Source: Corynebacterium glaucum
Lineage (GTDB): Bacteria; Actinomycetota; Actinomycetes; Mycobacteriales; Mycobacteriaceae
Direction: 5' to 3'
NCBI RefSeq assembly: GCF_030408855.1
Contig: NZ_CP047358.1
Span: 124,001 to 188,000, forward strand
DNA length: 64,000 nucleotides
The position numbers and the translations under genes were made by a program. The notes under the pieces are model-generated. The model did not search any database and had not been told where the DNA came from. It worked only from the letters and a program-made list of their open reading frames with translations. The number at the start of each line of letters is the position of its first letter. Position 1 is the first letter of the stretch. Positions 28,921-38,107 of this stretch are shown here, piece after piece.

Positions 28921-29186
28921 TAGCGGCGTCCTCTCGAGATGATGCGGGCCATGGCAATGGTGGGGATGACACCGCAGACGAGTGCGGCGAGGATCGGAAT
29001 TTCGTAGCCGATCATCGTTTCCTTCTGCAGCGACCACACGAGGAAGATCACCACCATGGCGTAGAAGATCACGTCTGCCATAACGGCGCGGGACAACTCG
29101 TCTTTGGTCAAGATGAGCGCGACGAGCACGACGAGCAGGCAGACCGCCATCACGGCCAGGCACGCCATCACAATGGTTTCAAACAT
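28920..29186 (-). CDS. mnhF: Na+/H+ antiporter subunit MnhF/MrpF
   Basis: 88 residues, three transmembrane helices, small MrpF subunit. Follows mnhE by 3 bp and overlaps mnhG (TAATG). Confidence 0.9.
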   Translation of the reverse strand: MFETIVMACLAVMAVCLLVVLVALILTKDELSRAVMADVIFYAMVVIFLVWSLQKETMIGYEIPILAALVCGVIPTIAMARIISRGRR

Positions 29187-29189
29187 GGC

Positions 29190-29624
29190 CTAGTCATTCC
29201 TTTCATCCGGTGCCACTGCGTAGTCGGGCCGGTCGGGTCCGAGATCCGTGTACGGCTCCCACTGCACCGCCGCGGGATCGATCGGGGCGTCCTTCAGCGC
29301 GGGGTTCACGTGCTCCTCCATGTCCGCCAGCGAGGCGATGACATCCTCAGGATCGTCGCCGAAGGCGGCCTGGACGAGGAGGATGTCAGAGCCCTTCGGG
29401 CCGATCTGGTGGCGCAGGCCCATGGACAGGGTGCCGGGGGTGGCGGTGATGGAGCTGGAGAACCAGAAGATCTCCCACTCGCCCGTCAGGCGCAGTGGGT
29501 AGTAGATCACGATCGGTTTCATGCCGGGGTTCGGCTTGAACGCCGCGACGATGGCGTCCCAGCCGGCGACGAAGATCTCTTTGATGATCCAGAAGGTGTA
29601 GCCGATCCAGTGTCCGATGTTCAT
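29190..29624 (-). CDS. mnhE: Na+/H+ antiporter subunit MnhE/MrpE
   Basis: 144 residues. MrpE-type core (about 5-115): hydrophobic N-terminal region, then the conserved SSSITATPGTLSMGL segment and a soluble C-terminal part. The start overlaps the mnhD stop (TAATG), so translation of the operon is tightly coupled. Confidence 0.9.
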   Translation of the reverse strand: MNIGHWIGYTFWIIKEIFVAGWDAIVAAFKPNPGMKPIVIYYPLRLTGEWEIFWFSSSITATPGTLSMGLRHQIGPKGSDILLVQAAFGDDPEDVIASLADMEEHVNPALKDAPIDPAAVQWEPYTDLGPDRPDYAVAPDERND

Positions 29625-31165
29625 TACTTCGCACCTTCCATGTCAGCGGCAGGTTGCTGCGGGTCCGGGATGCCCACCGGGTCGCTGCCCAGCACGGCGG
29701 TGGTGTACGCCTCGACGTTGAGCAGGTCGTCCACCGCCGAGGTGACAAAGCCCCACATGTGGCCGGCGAAGACGAACATCAGCAGCGACAAGATCATCAG
29801 CGCAGCCGACGGCAGCATGAACGCGGTGCGGATGCGCAGGTTCTCCGGGTACTTCTGCATCGGGCGGCCCCAGAAGACCTTCTTCCACACGCGCATCATG
29901 GACAGCAGCGCACCGAAGGACGCCACGATGATTGCGGTGATGGCCACCCAGGAGCGCCAGTCGCCCGGGGCGGCCGCCGCCAGCATGATGGTCACCTTGC
30001 CGAAGATGCCGGAGAACGGCGGGAAGCCCACGATGGAGAACGCGCCGGCGACGAACACCGCGGCCGTCCACGGGTCGCGCCGGGCGATGCCCGAAAGCTT
30101 CGACATCGTGCCGGTGCCGTACGTTTCCTCGATCGCACCGGAGTTCAGCACGAGCGCGCCAACGGTGATCATGTGGTGCAGCGCGTACATCACGCCGGCG
30201 GCGAGAGCGTAGCGGGCATTGTCTTGCGTGAACGCCAGCACGATGAGGATGAACGGCATGCCGTTGACCATCTGGTACGCCAGCACGCGGCGGATGGTGT
30301 GCTCCGCCAGGCCGGCATAGCCGCCGATGATCATGGAGATCACCATGATCACAATGATCAGGGTGTTCCACCGCGGGTCCATGTCGAACATGATCACCCA
30401 GATACGCATGATCATGTAGACCGCGACCTTCGTATGCAGTCCCGAGAAGAGGCCCATCACCGCAGCGCTTGTCGACGGATACGTTCTTGGCAACCACGTG
30501 TGCACCGGGAAGACACCGGCCTTGGAGGCCACCGCGATCACCACGATGCCGGTAGCAACCGTGGCCGGGCCATTGCCGGCGGCGATGCCCTGCAGCGACG
30601 CCAGGTTGACCGCACCGGTGACGGCGTAAAGATAACCCACGCCCATCACCAGCATCGTCGACGCCAGCAGGTTCACCAGCACGAAGGCGCGGGCGGACAG
30701 GAGACGGTTGCGGGTACCGCTCATAGCGATCAAGCCGTAAGACGGTAGGAGCATGACCTCGATCATGACGAAGAAGTTGAACAGATCCGCCGTGAGCAGC
30801 GCGCCGGAAACACCGGTGATGAGCACCAGTGTCAACGGCGTGTAGAAGCGGGCCTTGGTCTCGCCCGCCACGATGGCGAACCAGTTCGAGGTCAGCGCCA
30901 CGATCATCGTGGTCACGATCATGATCGCGGAGAACCGGTCCGCCGCAAAGGAGATACCCACGCCGCCTTGGTAGAGGCCGATGACGTGGCTAACGGTGCC
31001 GTGCTGCGCGGTGTAGCTGTAGAGCCAGATGCCGCCGGCGAGGTTGATCGCCGGGATGAGCAGGGCGAGGATGTCGTTGAACCGCTTCGATGGGATGAGG
31101 GCCGCGATAGCCGCGACGATGAGCGGCAGGGCGACGAAGACGGGGAGGATTGCGCTGGTTTGCAT
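29624..31165 (-). CDS. mnhD: Na+/H+ antiporter subunit MnhD/MrpD
   Basis: 513 residues, about 14 transmembrane helices of the NuoM/N-type proton-translocating family. Conserved Glu in FVMIEVMLLPSYGL (TM5) and Lys residues in the middle helices (VASKAGVFPVHTWLP) mark the proton path. It overlaps mnhC and mnhE by TAATG junctions. Confidence 0.95.
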   Translation of the reverse strand: MQTSAILPVFVALPLIVAAIAALIPSKRFNDILALLIPAINLAGGIWLYSYTAQHGTVSHVIGLYQGGVGISFAADRFSAIMIVTTMIVALTSNWFAIVAGETKARFYTPLTLVLITGVSGALLTADLFNFFVMIEVMLLPSYGLIAMSGTRNRLLSARAFVLVNLLASTMLVMGVGYLYAVTGAVNLASLQGIAAGNGPATVATGIVVIAVASKAGVFPVHTWLPRTYPSTSAAVMGLFSGLHTKVAVYMIMRIWVIMFDMDPRWNTLIIVIMVISMIIGGYAGLAEHTIRRVLAYQMVNGMPFILIVLAFTQDNARYALAAGVMYALHHMITVGALVLNSGAIEETYGTGTMSKLSGIARRDPWTAAVFVAGAFSIVGFPPFSGIFGKVTIMLAAAAPGDWRSWVAITAIIVASFGALLSMMRVWKKVFWGRPMQKYPENLRIRTAFMLPSAALMILSLLMFVFAGHMWGFVTSAVDDLLNVEAYTTAVLGSDPVGIPDPQQPAADMEGAK

Positions 31166-31581
31166 TACTCGGCCGCCCCCTCTGCGGTGAAGGTCTTGAC
31201 TCGGGCGTTTCGGCCGGCGGTCGACAGGGCTGACGGGCTGAGTTGGGTTGGGTCGTAGGTCCGGTCGTCGTCAAGCTTGTGCTCGGACGTGTCGTCGTGC
31301 TTACCGAGAGCTGAAAGCATGAGCAGGATTGTCGTGGTTGCCATCGCGATCACGATGGCGGTGAGCACGAAAGCCTGCGGCAGCGGGTCCGAGAGGTCCT
31401 CGAACGGGGTGCGCGAGGGAAATGCCTCGCCGCGCCACGCGCCGACGCCGGCGGCCAGCAGGGTGAGGTTTGATGCGTGGCCGAACAGCGACATGCCGAA
31501 GATGATGCGGACCATGCCGCGCTGCATGATCAGGTACACGGCGCCGGCCATGAGGACTGCGATGGTGAGTGCCATAACCAT
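31165..31581 (-). CDS. mnhC: Na+/H+ antiporter subunit MnhC/MrpC
   Basis: 138 residues (or two fewer if the second ATG is used). NuoK-like three-helix subunit: MVRIIFGMSLFGHASNL and FVLTAIVIAMATT are family motifs. A ~40-residue soluble tail follows. The start lies 7 bp after the mnhA stop. Confidence 0.92.
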   Translation of the reverse strand: MVMALTIAVLMAGAVYLIMQRGMVRIIFGMSLFGHASNLTLLAAGVGAWRGEAFPSRTPFEDLSDPLPQAFVLTAIVIAMATTTILLMLSALGKHDDTSEHKLDDDRTYDPTQLSPSALSTAGRNARVKTFTAEGAAE

Positions 31582-31588
31582 GGGGTGC

Positions 31589-34513
31589 TTACCGTTCCTT
31601 TCCGTCTGCAGGGGCGCCGGCCAGCGTGCGATCTGGCGCCGGGTTGATCGGGGCGGGGTAGGGGTCCGCCGGGTTGTCGGGCAGTTCCGGAGTTGGAACG
31701 TCCGGCAGCGGGTTCGCATCATGGTCGCGGGTGTAGGTCAGATCCGAGATGTCCTTGCCCGGGCGGAGGTAGCCGCCGAGCGCGTTGATCGCGGAGGTGA
31801 CCATGCCCAGCACGGCGAGGTAGATGCCGAAGTCGAAGATGAGCGACGTGGTCATGTGCTCGCCGAAGATTTCGCCGTGGATGGCGTACATGAAGCCGCC
31901 CTCGATGAAGCCGAGGAAGCCTGAGGTGATGGCGATGATGATGCCCCAGCCGGTGAGCTTGATCGGGGTTTCATCGCCGACGACGTCGTTGTCCGCGCCC
32001 TCAGCGAGGTAGCTCAGCGCGAAGCCGGTCGCCAGCACCAGGGCGGCGACGAAGCCGCCGCCCGGCGCGGTGTGGCCGCGGAAGAAGATGAGCACCGACA
32101 AGACGATGAGCACCGGCCAGATCAGCTTCAAGCCCTTGCGCAGCGGAATCGAGTTGTACTGCGACTGGCCGAACGGGCGCGGGCGGGTGCCGGCTTCGAA
32201 GGTGTGGCGCGGCATGGAGCCGACCACTGCGGCGATGACCACCGCGGCCATGCCCAGGACGGAGAGCTCGCCCAGGGTATCGAAGCCACGGAACTCGACG
32301 ATGATCACCGCAACGATGTTGTCGGCGCTGGTCATGTCGCCGCCTTCGGTGAGGTACCACTCGGCCAGCTCGGAGCGGCCGCGGCGGCCCGTGAGCGTGT
32401 ACACACCGGCGAAGGTGACCACGCCGGCAATGAGCGCGGAGATGGCCGCGGAGATCTTGCGAGGCGTGGGCGTCTCCGGGAACATGCGCGGCTGGTAGCG
32501 CAGCACCACCATGATCACCACGACGGTGAGCGCCTCCACCAGGAACTGGGTCAGTGCCACGTCTGGTGCACCCAGCATGAGCATTTGCAAGCTCATGCCC
32601 ACGCCGACGGTGCCCAGCAGGATCGCCGACGCCAGGCGCGAGCGGGTGAGCACCATGCCCACCACGGATGCCGCGATGATGGCGAACGGGATGAGGTCCC
32701 ACCACACGTCGATGCCTTCGGGGCGCGGGGCTGGGGTGACGCCGTCCACGCCGTCGGTAAGCAGCAGCGTGCACAGGCCCAGCAGCAGTGCCAGGGCGAC
32801 CGGCGGGAAGAGGTGGCGCGTCGGGTTGAAGCCGTCGGCAAGCGCGCCCATGCCCTTGCCCGCCGCGGCGAGGACGCCGACGGTGCCGCGCAGCACGTCG
32901 TTGCCGGTGGCCGGCAGCAGCTCCTTGTTCTCCAGCGCCGCCCAGACGCTCTTGCGCGCGAAAAGGACAAACAGCACGCCGGCGACGAGCACCAGCATGG
33001 AGACGATGAACGGGGCGGTCACGCCGTGCCACAGCGCGAGGTGGGAGTGGTAGTCCCCGTCGCCGGTGACTGCGTGGACACCGGCGGTAATCGGGTTATC
33101 CACGGTGACCAGCATGAACGGCAGCACCAGCGACATCAGGCCCGGCAAAGCAGCCGGGAGCCAGAAGCGAACCGGTGCTTCGTGGACGCCCGACATGTCC
33201 TTCGGGCCGTCGACAAACGCGCCGAAGACGATCTTGGCGGAGTAGACGAAGGTGAGGAACGCGGCGATGCCCGCAATCACCAGCAGCACCATCCCGTACG
33301 GCGTCTCGTGGAACGCCTCCAAGATGGCCTCCTTGGAAATGAAGCCGAACAGCGGCGGCACCGCGGCCATCGACGCGGCCGCAACGCACACGGAGGCGAA
33401 GGTGAACGGCATCTTGTCGTAGAGCTTGCCCAGGCGGCGCATGTCGCGGGTGCCGGTCTCGTGGTCGATCACGCCGATGAGCATGAACAGCGACGACTTG
33501 AACAGCGCGTGCGCCAGCGTGTGCACCAGCGCCGCGGCAATGCCCACGGTCCCGCCGACACCGATGGCGGCCACGATCCAGCCCAGGTGGGACACGGTGG
33601 AGTAGGCAGTCAGGTGCTTCAGGTCTGTCTTCGTGATGGCGAAGGTGGCACTCATCAGGGCCGTAAAGAGGCCCATGATCAGCAGCAGCCCGTTCCAGGC
33701 GGGGGTGCCGTCGAAAATCGTGGAGAAGCGGATGAGCAAGTAGATGCCGGCCTTGACCACTGCTGCGGCGTGCAGGAACGCCGAGACCGGGGTGGCGGCC
33801 GCCATGGCTTCCGGAAGCCAGAAGTGGAAGGGGAACTGCGCGGCTTTGGTGAAGCCGGAGACGGCGATCAGGATCGCCACCGTGGTGGTCAGGCCCGGGT
33901 CTTGCGCCCACACGTCGGAGGCCAGGATGCCTTCGAGCGAGGTGGTGCCCGCGGCGATTGACGCCGTCGCCAGCGCCGCGAGCAGCGTCAAGCCGCCGAA
34001 GAACGTCAAAATCAGCGTGCGGTAGGAGCCGTCCTCGCCGCTGGAACCCGAACGGGCGATCAGCATGAACGACGCGATGGAGACCAGCTCCCACGCGATG
34101 AACAGCAACACGGCGTCGTCGGCAAGCACGAGCAACAGCACGGACAACGTGAACGCCGTCATGATGGTGTAGAAGCTGATGTTGCCCTTGCGTTTTGGCA
34201 GGTAGGCGGCGGAGTAGGTGAACACCACACCGCCGATGACAAGCGCGAGCAGCGCGAAGAAGATGCCCAGGCCGTCCGCCCGGAGCGCGAAGCTCACCGC
34301 GGTGCCCGGGCCGAGGATGTCTTCAGCCCAACGAACCCCCCACGTCAGCGGGGTGCCGTTGGATACAGCGGGAAATTCGCGGCCAAGCAAAGCCGCTGCA
34401 ACGAAAAGCGTAAGAGCAATTGGGTAGCCGGCAGCTCGGTCCATCACCCGAACGAGGATTGGTGAAAGCACCACCGTCGCCCCGACGAGCGCGAGCACGA
34501 GAGGAAGCGTCAT
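31589..34513 (-). CDS. mnhA: Na+/H+ antiporter subunit MnhA, fused MrpA-MrpB
   Basis: 974 residues. Residues 1-~780 are MrpA: NuoL-like with FIAWELVSIASFML (proton-path Glu), the TKAAQFPFHFWLPEAM segment with Lys, and the C-terminal MrpA extension. The last ~150 residues (from about IPLRKGLKLIWPVLIV, with the MrpB hallmark FFRGHTAPGGGFVAAL) are a MrpB domain, so no separate mnhB exists. This A-B fusion is common in actinobacteria. First gene of the mnhACDEFG operon; the ATG at 34511-34513 lies well downstream of an inverted repeat that may be regulatory. Confidence 0.94.
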   Translation of the reverse strand: MTLPLVLALVGATVVLSPILVRVMDRAAGYPIALTLFVAAALLGREFPAVSNGTPLTWGVRWAEDILGPGTAVSFALRADGLGIFFALLALVIGGVVFTYSAAYLPKRKGNISFYTIMTAFTLSVLLLVLADDAVLLFIAWELVSIASFMLIARSGSSGEDGSYRTLILTFFGGLTLLAALATASIAAGTTSLEGILASDVWAQDPGLTTTVAILIAVSGFTKAAQFPFHFWLPEAMAAATPVSAFLHAAAVVKAGIYLLIRFSTIFDGTPAWNGLLLIMGLFTALMSATFAITKTDLKHLTAYSTVSHLGWIVAAIGVGGTVGIAAALVHTLAHALFKSSLFMLIGVIDHETGTRDMRRLGKLYDKMPFTFASVCVAAASMAAVPPLFGFISKEAILEAFHETPYGMVLLVIAGIAAFLTFVYSAKIVFGAFVDGPKDMSGVHEAPVRFWLPAALPGLMSLVLPFMLVTVDNPITAGVHAVTGDGDYHSHLALWHGVTAPFIVSMLVLVAGVLFVLFARKSVWAALENKELLPATGNDVLRGTVGVLAAAGKGMGALADGFNPTRHLFPPVALALLLGLCTLLLTDGVDGVTPAPRPEGIDVWWDLIPFAIIAASVVGMVLTRSRLASAILLGTVGVGMSLQMLMLGAPDVALTQFLVEALTVVVIMVVLRYQPRMFPETPTPRKISAAISALIAGVVTFAGVYTLTGRRGRSELAEWYLTEGGDMTSADNIVAVIIVEFRGFDTLGELSVLGMAAVVIAAVVGSMPRHTFEAGTRPRPFGQSQYNSIPLRKGLKLIWPVLIVLSVLIFFRGHTAPGGGFVAALVLATGFALSYLAEGADNDVVGDETPIKLTGWGIIIAITSGFLGFIEGGFMYAIHGEIFGEHMTTSLIFDFGIYLAVLGMVTSAINALGGYLRPGKDISDLTYTRDHDANPLPDVPTPELPDNPADPYPAPINPAPDRTLAGAPADGKER

Positions 34514-34531
34514 AAAAAGACCTTCACTGAT

Positions 34532-34592
34532 TGTGGGACAGGTCGGACTGCCGACGTATCGGCATGTAAGACCGTACCAATTGTCCACAATC
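34532..34592. promoter_or_regulatory. Inverted repeat upstream of mnhA
   Basis: GATTGTGG (34532-34539) and CCACAATC (34585-34592) are exact reverse complements, extended by a near match (ACA/TGT) inward. They flank the 129-bp divergent region between mnhA and the YhgE-like gene. Operator or structural role unknown. Confidence 0.4.
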
Positions 34593-34642
34593 CCGGTGCG
34601 CCTACCAAAGGAACGAGGGTGCCGCGACTTTAATGACCAGGC

Positions 34643-36079
34643 ATGAAATGGCAGATCTGGGTAGCCGTAATCGCGCTTGTCGTGGGTGCGCTCTTGCCAA
34701 TGAGCCCCGCATCCACCTGGACACGAGCCGACGCCGACGCTTCCGCAGCCGCCGGTGCGCCGCAGGGTTCGCGGGGTCCGGACGGCCTCGACAACGCTCG
34801 TCGCGCGACCAGCGACGCCGCGTCGCAGCTCAGCTTGCTCACCGCAGGCACGTCGCAGCTTGTCGAAGGGGTCGGAGAGTTCGATAAAGGGAAGCAATCG
34901 CTTGTCGACGCCCTGTCCAGCGCAGAGACCGGCTCCCGCGAACTGTCCAACGGCATGGTGCAACTGCAGGCCGGCACCGGCCAGCTGGCGACGGGGGCGA
35001 CCCAGGTTGCTGACACGATCGGCGGTGTCGTCGACCAGGTGGCTGGCTTCGACGCGGTGCGTGGCCAGGTTGTGGCCTCGATCGACCGTGCGCTGGAGGG
35101 GACGAAAGGCAGCAAGGACCGGGACGTGGTTGAGGCGCGCAAGGCCCTGGAGGGGCTGCGCTCCCAGGCTGTGACCGCGGAAATTCCGCCGGATGCGCTG
35201 GTGCAGATGAACCAGCTTCGCGACGGCTCACGCGAGCTGGCGAACCAGCTTTCAGTGCCTGGTTACGCGTACCACGATGGCGTGTACACGGCGACGAACG
35301 GTGCCGCCGAACTGGCCAAGGGTCTCAAGGAGATGAACGAGAACTCCGGTGAAATTGTCGACGGCATCGAGGAGCTGACCGCGGGTGCAGAGCGCATCGA
35401 CGAGATGGCGAAGAAGTCCTCGGAGAAGGTCTCCGCGGTGCGCGCGGCGCTGCCGGTGGCCCCGGCGGCTGCCGCAAATGGCCAAACTGCGAACGGTCAG
35501 GGTGCGGAGGCTGAACAAGTGCAGGTGTCTTCGCTGTCGCCCGTGGCCGCAATGCTCATCGCCGCGTTACTCACACTCGGCGGCGTTGCCCTCGCTGGGG
35601 CAGCGATGGCTCTATCGCGCCGCAACTTCGCTGTGTTCGCGGGCGGTGCTGTGCTGCTCGCGCTTGCCAGCTGGATCCTGGTTGTCGTACTCGGCGCGGG
35701 CTTCGATGCGGGCCAGCTCGCGATTGCGGGGCTTGCGTTGCTGCTCGGCGCGTTCGCGGCGGCCGGCCTCCCGGCTGCGCTGGCGTCGGCATTCGGTGCC
35801 CCGGCTGGGTTCGGAGTGGCCTCTGCGCTGGCACTCGTGCAGGTCGGGCTAGTCGGCTGGGTTTGGCGCACCGCTGCGGCTGCACCGGTGGCGGGTGCTT
35901 GGTTGACGGCCTCCTCGGCTGCCCCGATGCACTGGACCACGGCGGCGCTCTCTGCAAACGGGAACAACGGTTCGCTGAGCGCCCTGATCTCTAGCTTGCT
36001 CCTGTCGCTGGTACTTGCGACGGCTGGCCTGGCTGCAATCGACGCTCGGACGCGCCGCGGCGACGGCCACGACCTCTAG
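34643..36079 (+). CDS. YhgE/Pip-like membrane protein (short form)
   Basis: 478 residues. One N-terminal transmembrane segment (about 4-22), then an external ~270-residue helical region with heptad-like repeats (SNGMVQLQAGTGQLATGATQ and similar) as in YhgE/phage-infection-protein family members. Then come four to six C-terminal transmembrane helices (about 300-465). It lacks the long extracellular insert of typical YhgE. Function of the family is poorly known; roles in export or cell-surface assembly are suggested. ATG at 34643 gives an intact signal-anchor; weak ribosome binding site. Confidence 0.75.
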   Translation: MKWQIWVAVIALVVGALLPMSPASTWTRADADASAAAGAPQGSRGPDGLDNARRATSDAASQLSLLTAGTSQLVEGVGEFDKGKQSLVDALSSAETGSRELSNGMVQLQAGTGQLATGATQVADTIGGVVDQVAGFDAVRGQVVASIDRALEGTKGSKDRDVVEARKALEGLRSQAVTAEIPPDALVQMNQLRDGSRELANQLSVPGYAYHDGVYTATNGAAELAKGLKEMNENSGEIVDGIEELTAGAERIDEMAKKSSEKVSAVRAALPVAPAAAANGQTANGQGAEAEQVQVSSLSPVAAMLIAALLTLGGVALAGAAMALSRRNFAVFAGGAVLLALASWILVVVLGAGFDAGQLAIAGLALLLGAFAAAGLPAALASAFGAPAGFGVASALALVQVGLVGWVWRTAAAAPVAGAWLTASSAAPMHWTTAALSANGNNGSLSALISSLLLSLVLATAGLAAIDARTRRGDGHDL

Positions 36080-36086
36080 CCCCGCT

Positions 36087-36121
36087 TTAAGGTTGTTAAC
36101 CCCTGGTTATCAACCTGTTAA
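36087..36121. other. Long imperfect hairpin after the YhgE-like gene
   Basis: TTAAGGTTGTTAACC and GGTTATCAACCTGTTAA pair over about 15 bp with one mismatch and one bulge around a CCT loop. It sits between the YhgE-like stop and the 5' end of a truncated gene. It could be a terminator or a scar of a rearrangement. Confidence 0.6.
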
Positions 36122-36463
36122 GCCTTAGCTAGCTCTCCCGACATCAAGGCGGCCGTTGTCGACAAGGACCAGGTCCGTGGCGATTACATCGACAACACCA
36201 CCGTCGCTCGCCTGACCCTGGACAAGTGGTGGACCGCGCAGTCGGCAGATACGACCGATAAGCCGAAGCAGGACGACACCAAGCAGCCCGACGCGCCGAA
36301 GCAGGATGACTCCAAGAAGGAGGAGCCGAAGAAGGACGACAAGGACGCAAGCTCCCTGTCTCCGGCTGGTATCGCTGGCATTGTCATCGCAGTGCTTGCA
36401 GCCCTCGCTGGCATCGCAGCCTTCGTCGCACCGCAGATCCAGAACTTCCTGCCGAAGTTCTAA
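36122..36463 (+). pseudogene. Remnant: C-terminal part of a secreted, membrane-anchored protein
   Basis: An open frame of 113 codons directly after an in-frame TAA has no ATG, GTG or TTG start and no signal peptide. It encodes a short globular end (VDKDQVRGDYIDNTT ... DKWW), a Lys/Asp/Pro-rich linker, one transmembrane helix and the end QIQNFLPKF. The last 19 bp are identical to the last 19 bp of the phoA-like gene 5 kb away. The coding pattern is well preserved and the 5' part has been lost, probably by deletion. Which enzyme it belonged to is unknown; a phosphatase-like protein is a guess from the shared tail. Confidence 0.7.
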
Positions 36464-36495
36464 CGCAGCGGTTATAACGCAGCGCTGAACAAACT

Positions 36496-36542
36496 GAACC
36501 CCTCCTCAACTCACTCAATCTGGGTGAGTCGGGGAGGGGTTC
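36496..36542. terminator. Bidirectional intrinsic terminator
   Basis: Stem GAACCCCTCC...ACTCAC with GTGAGT...GGAGGGGTTC, serving the remnant (plus) and the secreted protein gene (minus), which ends at 36551. Confidence 0.8.
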
Positions 36543-36550
36543 GGCGTTTG

Positions 36551-37357
36551 TTAGAACGGCAGCTTGATGCCCAGGTTCGGTAGAGCGAGAGCACCACCGA
36601 CAATTGCAGCGATGATCGTGATGAGCGCACCGACCACCACGTCGAAGTTGCTCTGCTTCGAGCTCAGCGTCGAGGAGAGGTCCAAAGTCGGCGCGGTGCT
36701 GATCTCCGGGTAAACAACCTGTTTGCTGGTGCCAAGCGCACACGCCTCAGCTGCCTGGCGATCCGATGCCGCAATCTGGTTGCTTCGCTTGTGCGCGTCG
36801 CCTGCCGGAGTCGCCTCCCACGCGGCGACAAGCTTGTCCAGGGTGGCCTTGTCCATCTTGCCCACGTTGTTCAGCGGAATCGGATCCAGAACCGGGGACT
36901 CGGTTCCAGCCCTCACTCGAAGATTGTCCAGGTCGATGCCTTCGAGAGTGACGGCGGTCGTAGGCTCCACCGTTTTCAGCAATAGGCGAGCGCTGGTGTA
37001 GTCAAAAATGAGGTCGTCGTTCAAACCTGCTGCCTTGAGTGCTTCACGCTGCTCGGTCGAGATCTCCGGCTTCGTGGTGGCGGTGGCATTCTCGAACAGC
37101 GTCGAGCCAACCTTCGCCGCATCAGGGAAGACAGTCTCAATCGCTTTCACGAGATCGCGCGAACGCTCGTAGGGGCCGAGCGTTTTCGAGTCGTCGAAAA
37201 GCTTTTGTGCGAACTTTTTCTCTCCTGGGGTGAGAGTGACCTGACAGTGGTTGTCGCTACCCCTGGGGCCGAGGGTGGCGGCTTGGGCGGGGGTGGTGAT
37301 GGTGGTCAGGGCGACGGCGCATGCGGCGATGGCGGTGACGGCGCGACGTGCGGACAT
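36551..37357 (-). CDS. Secreted protein with C-terminal membrane anchor, unknown
   Basis: 268 residues. Sec signal peptide (1-~27, cleavage after AQA) and mature protein with two or three cysteines (HCQVTL, EACALG). A single C-terminal transmembrane helix (about 240-260) is followed by the tail NLGIKLPF. It is not a recognised family. The ending (hydrophobic helix then a short tail ending LPKF/LPF) is shared with the phoA-like protein and the remnant next door, suggesting a common way of membrane attachment. The ATG at 37355-37357 is chosen for the signal peptide; the longer upstream frame has no coding support. Confidence 0.75.
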   Translation of the reverse strand: MSARRAVTAIAACAVALTTITTPAQAATLGPRGSDNHCQVTLTPGEKKFAQKLFDDSKTLGPYERSRDLVKAIETVFPDAAKVGSTLFENATATTKPEISTEQREALKAAGLNDDLIFDYTSARLLLKTVEPTTAVTLEGIDLDNLRVRAGTESPVLDPIPLNNVGKMDKATLDKLVAAWEATPAGDAHKRSNQIAASDRQAAEACALGTSKQVVYPEISTAPTLDLSSTLSSKQSNFDVVVGALITIIAAIVGGALALPNLGIKLPF

Positions 37358-37376
37358 GGGAAGCTTCCTTTGCAGA

Positions 37377-37388
37377 ATCAACGTTGAT
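37377..37388. promoter_or_regulatory. 12-bp perfect palindrome ATCAACGTTGAT
   Basis: Located 20 bp upstream of the secreted-protein ATG in the region shared with the divergent DUF1541 lipoprotein gene. Possible operator; no known regulator matched. Confidence 0.4.
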
Positions 37389-37510
37389 AGAGGCGGTTCT
37401 ACTTTGCTTAGCGCTACGCAGGTGTGAAGAGTTACACAAGTTCGGCGTGTCCGGCCTCTGGTAAGCCTGGAATGAGAGCCAACGAACCAGAAAGGACCAA
37501 GGAGGATCCC

Positions 37511-38107
37511 TTGAACACGTTCAAAACCGTCGCCCTCGTTGCTGGTGCAGCCGCATCCGTTTTCGCGGTGAGCGCTTGCTCGACGGACAGCGCTACCGAC
37601 AGTGCAGACGAGACCACTGCAGCATCGCAGAGCAGTCATGAGGGCCATGAAGGCCACGGCGCTGGCGGCCACGAGCACGACCACCCGGAAGATGGCGGCC
37701 CGGCACCGGCCGGCATCGAGGAGGCCGAGAACCCGACGTACCCGGTGGGGGAGGAGGTCATCCTCACTGCTGACCACATGCCGGGCATGGACGGCGCGCC
37801 AGCAACCGTGTCCGGCGCGTTCAAGACTTACATCTACGCGGTCACCTACACCCCGACCGACGGCGGCGACCCGGTGGTCGACCACAAGTGGGTTGTGCAC
37901 GAGGAGTTGGACAACGTCGGCGATGAGCGGCTTGCCGACGGCGCGACCGCTGTCATGAACGCCGAGCACATGAGCGGGATGAAGGGCGCGGAGGCAACGA
38001 TCGTATCCTCGACTGATGAGACGGTGTACATGGTGGACATCGACACCGACGAGATGACCATGAAGCGCCACAAGTGGGTCGTGGAGAGCGAGATCCAGCC
38101 GAAATAA
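37511..38107 (+). CDS. DUF1541 (YdhK-like) lipoprotein, His/Met-rich
   Basis: 198 residues. Starts at TTG, supported by a perfect AAGGAGG 5 nt upstream. Lipoprotein signal with SAC lipobox (Cys23). A His/Gly/Asp/Glu-rich linker (HEGHEGHGAGGHEHDH) follows, then two tandem DUF1541 repeats (about 75-135 and 140-198), each with an HM-x2-M motif (ADHMPGM, AEHMSGM) and a VDHKWVV / RHKWVV end. His and Met clusters suggest binding of copper or another metal at the cell surface; this is inference. Confidence 0.88.
   Translation: MNTFKTVALVAGAAASVFAVSACSTDSATDSADETTAASQSSHEGHEGHGAGGHEHDHPEDGGPAPAGIEEAENPTYPVGEEVILTADHMPGMDGAPATVSGAFKTYIYAVTYTPTDGGDPVVDHKWVVHEELDNVGDERLADGATAVMNAEHMSGMKGAEATIVSSTDETVYMVDIDTDEMTMKRHKWVVESEIQPK

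Noticed and set aside
32072..33961. 629-residue plus-strand frame opposite mnhA
   Set aside because: Asp/His/Gln-rich shadow of a membrane protein gene.
37358..38071. N-terminal extension of the secreted protein at 36551-37357
   Set aside because: It would hide the signal peptide inside the protein and overlap the well-supported lipoprotein gene on the opposite strand.
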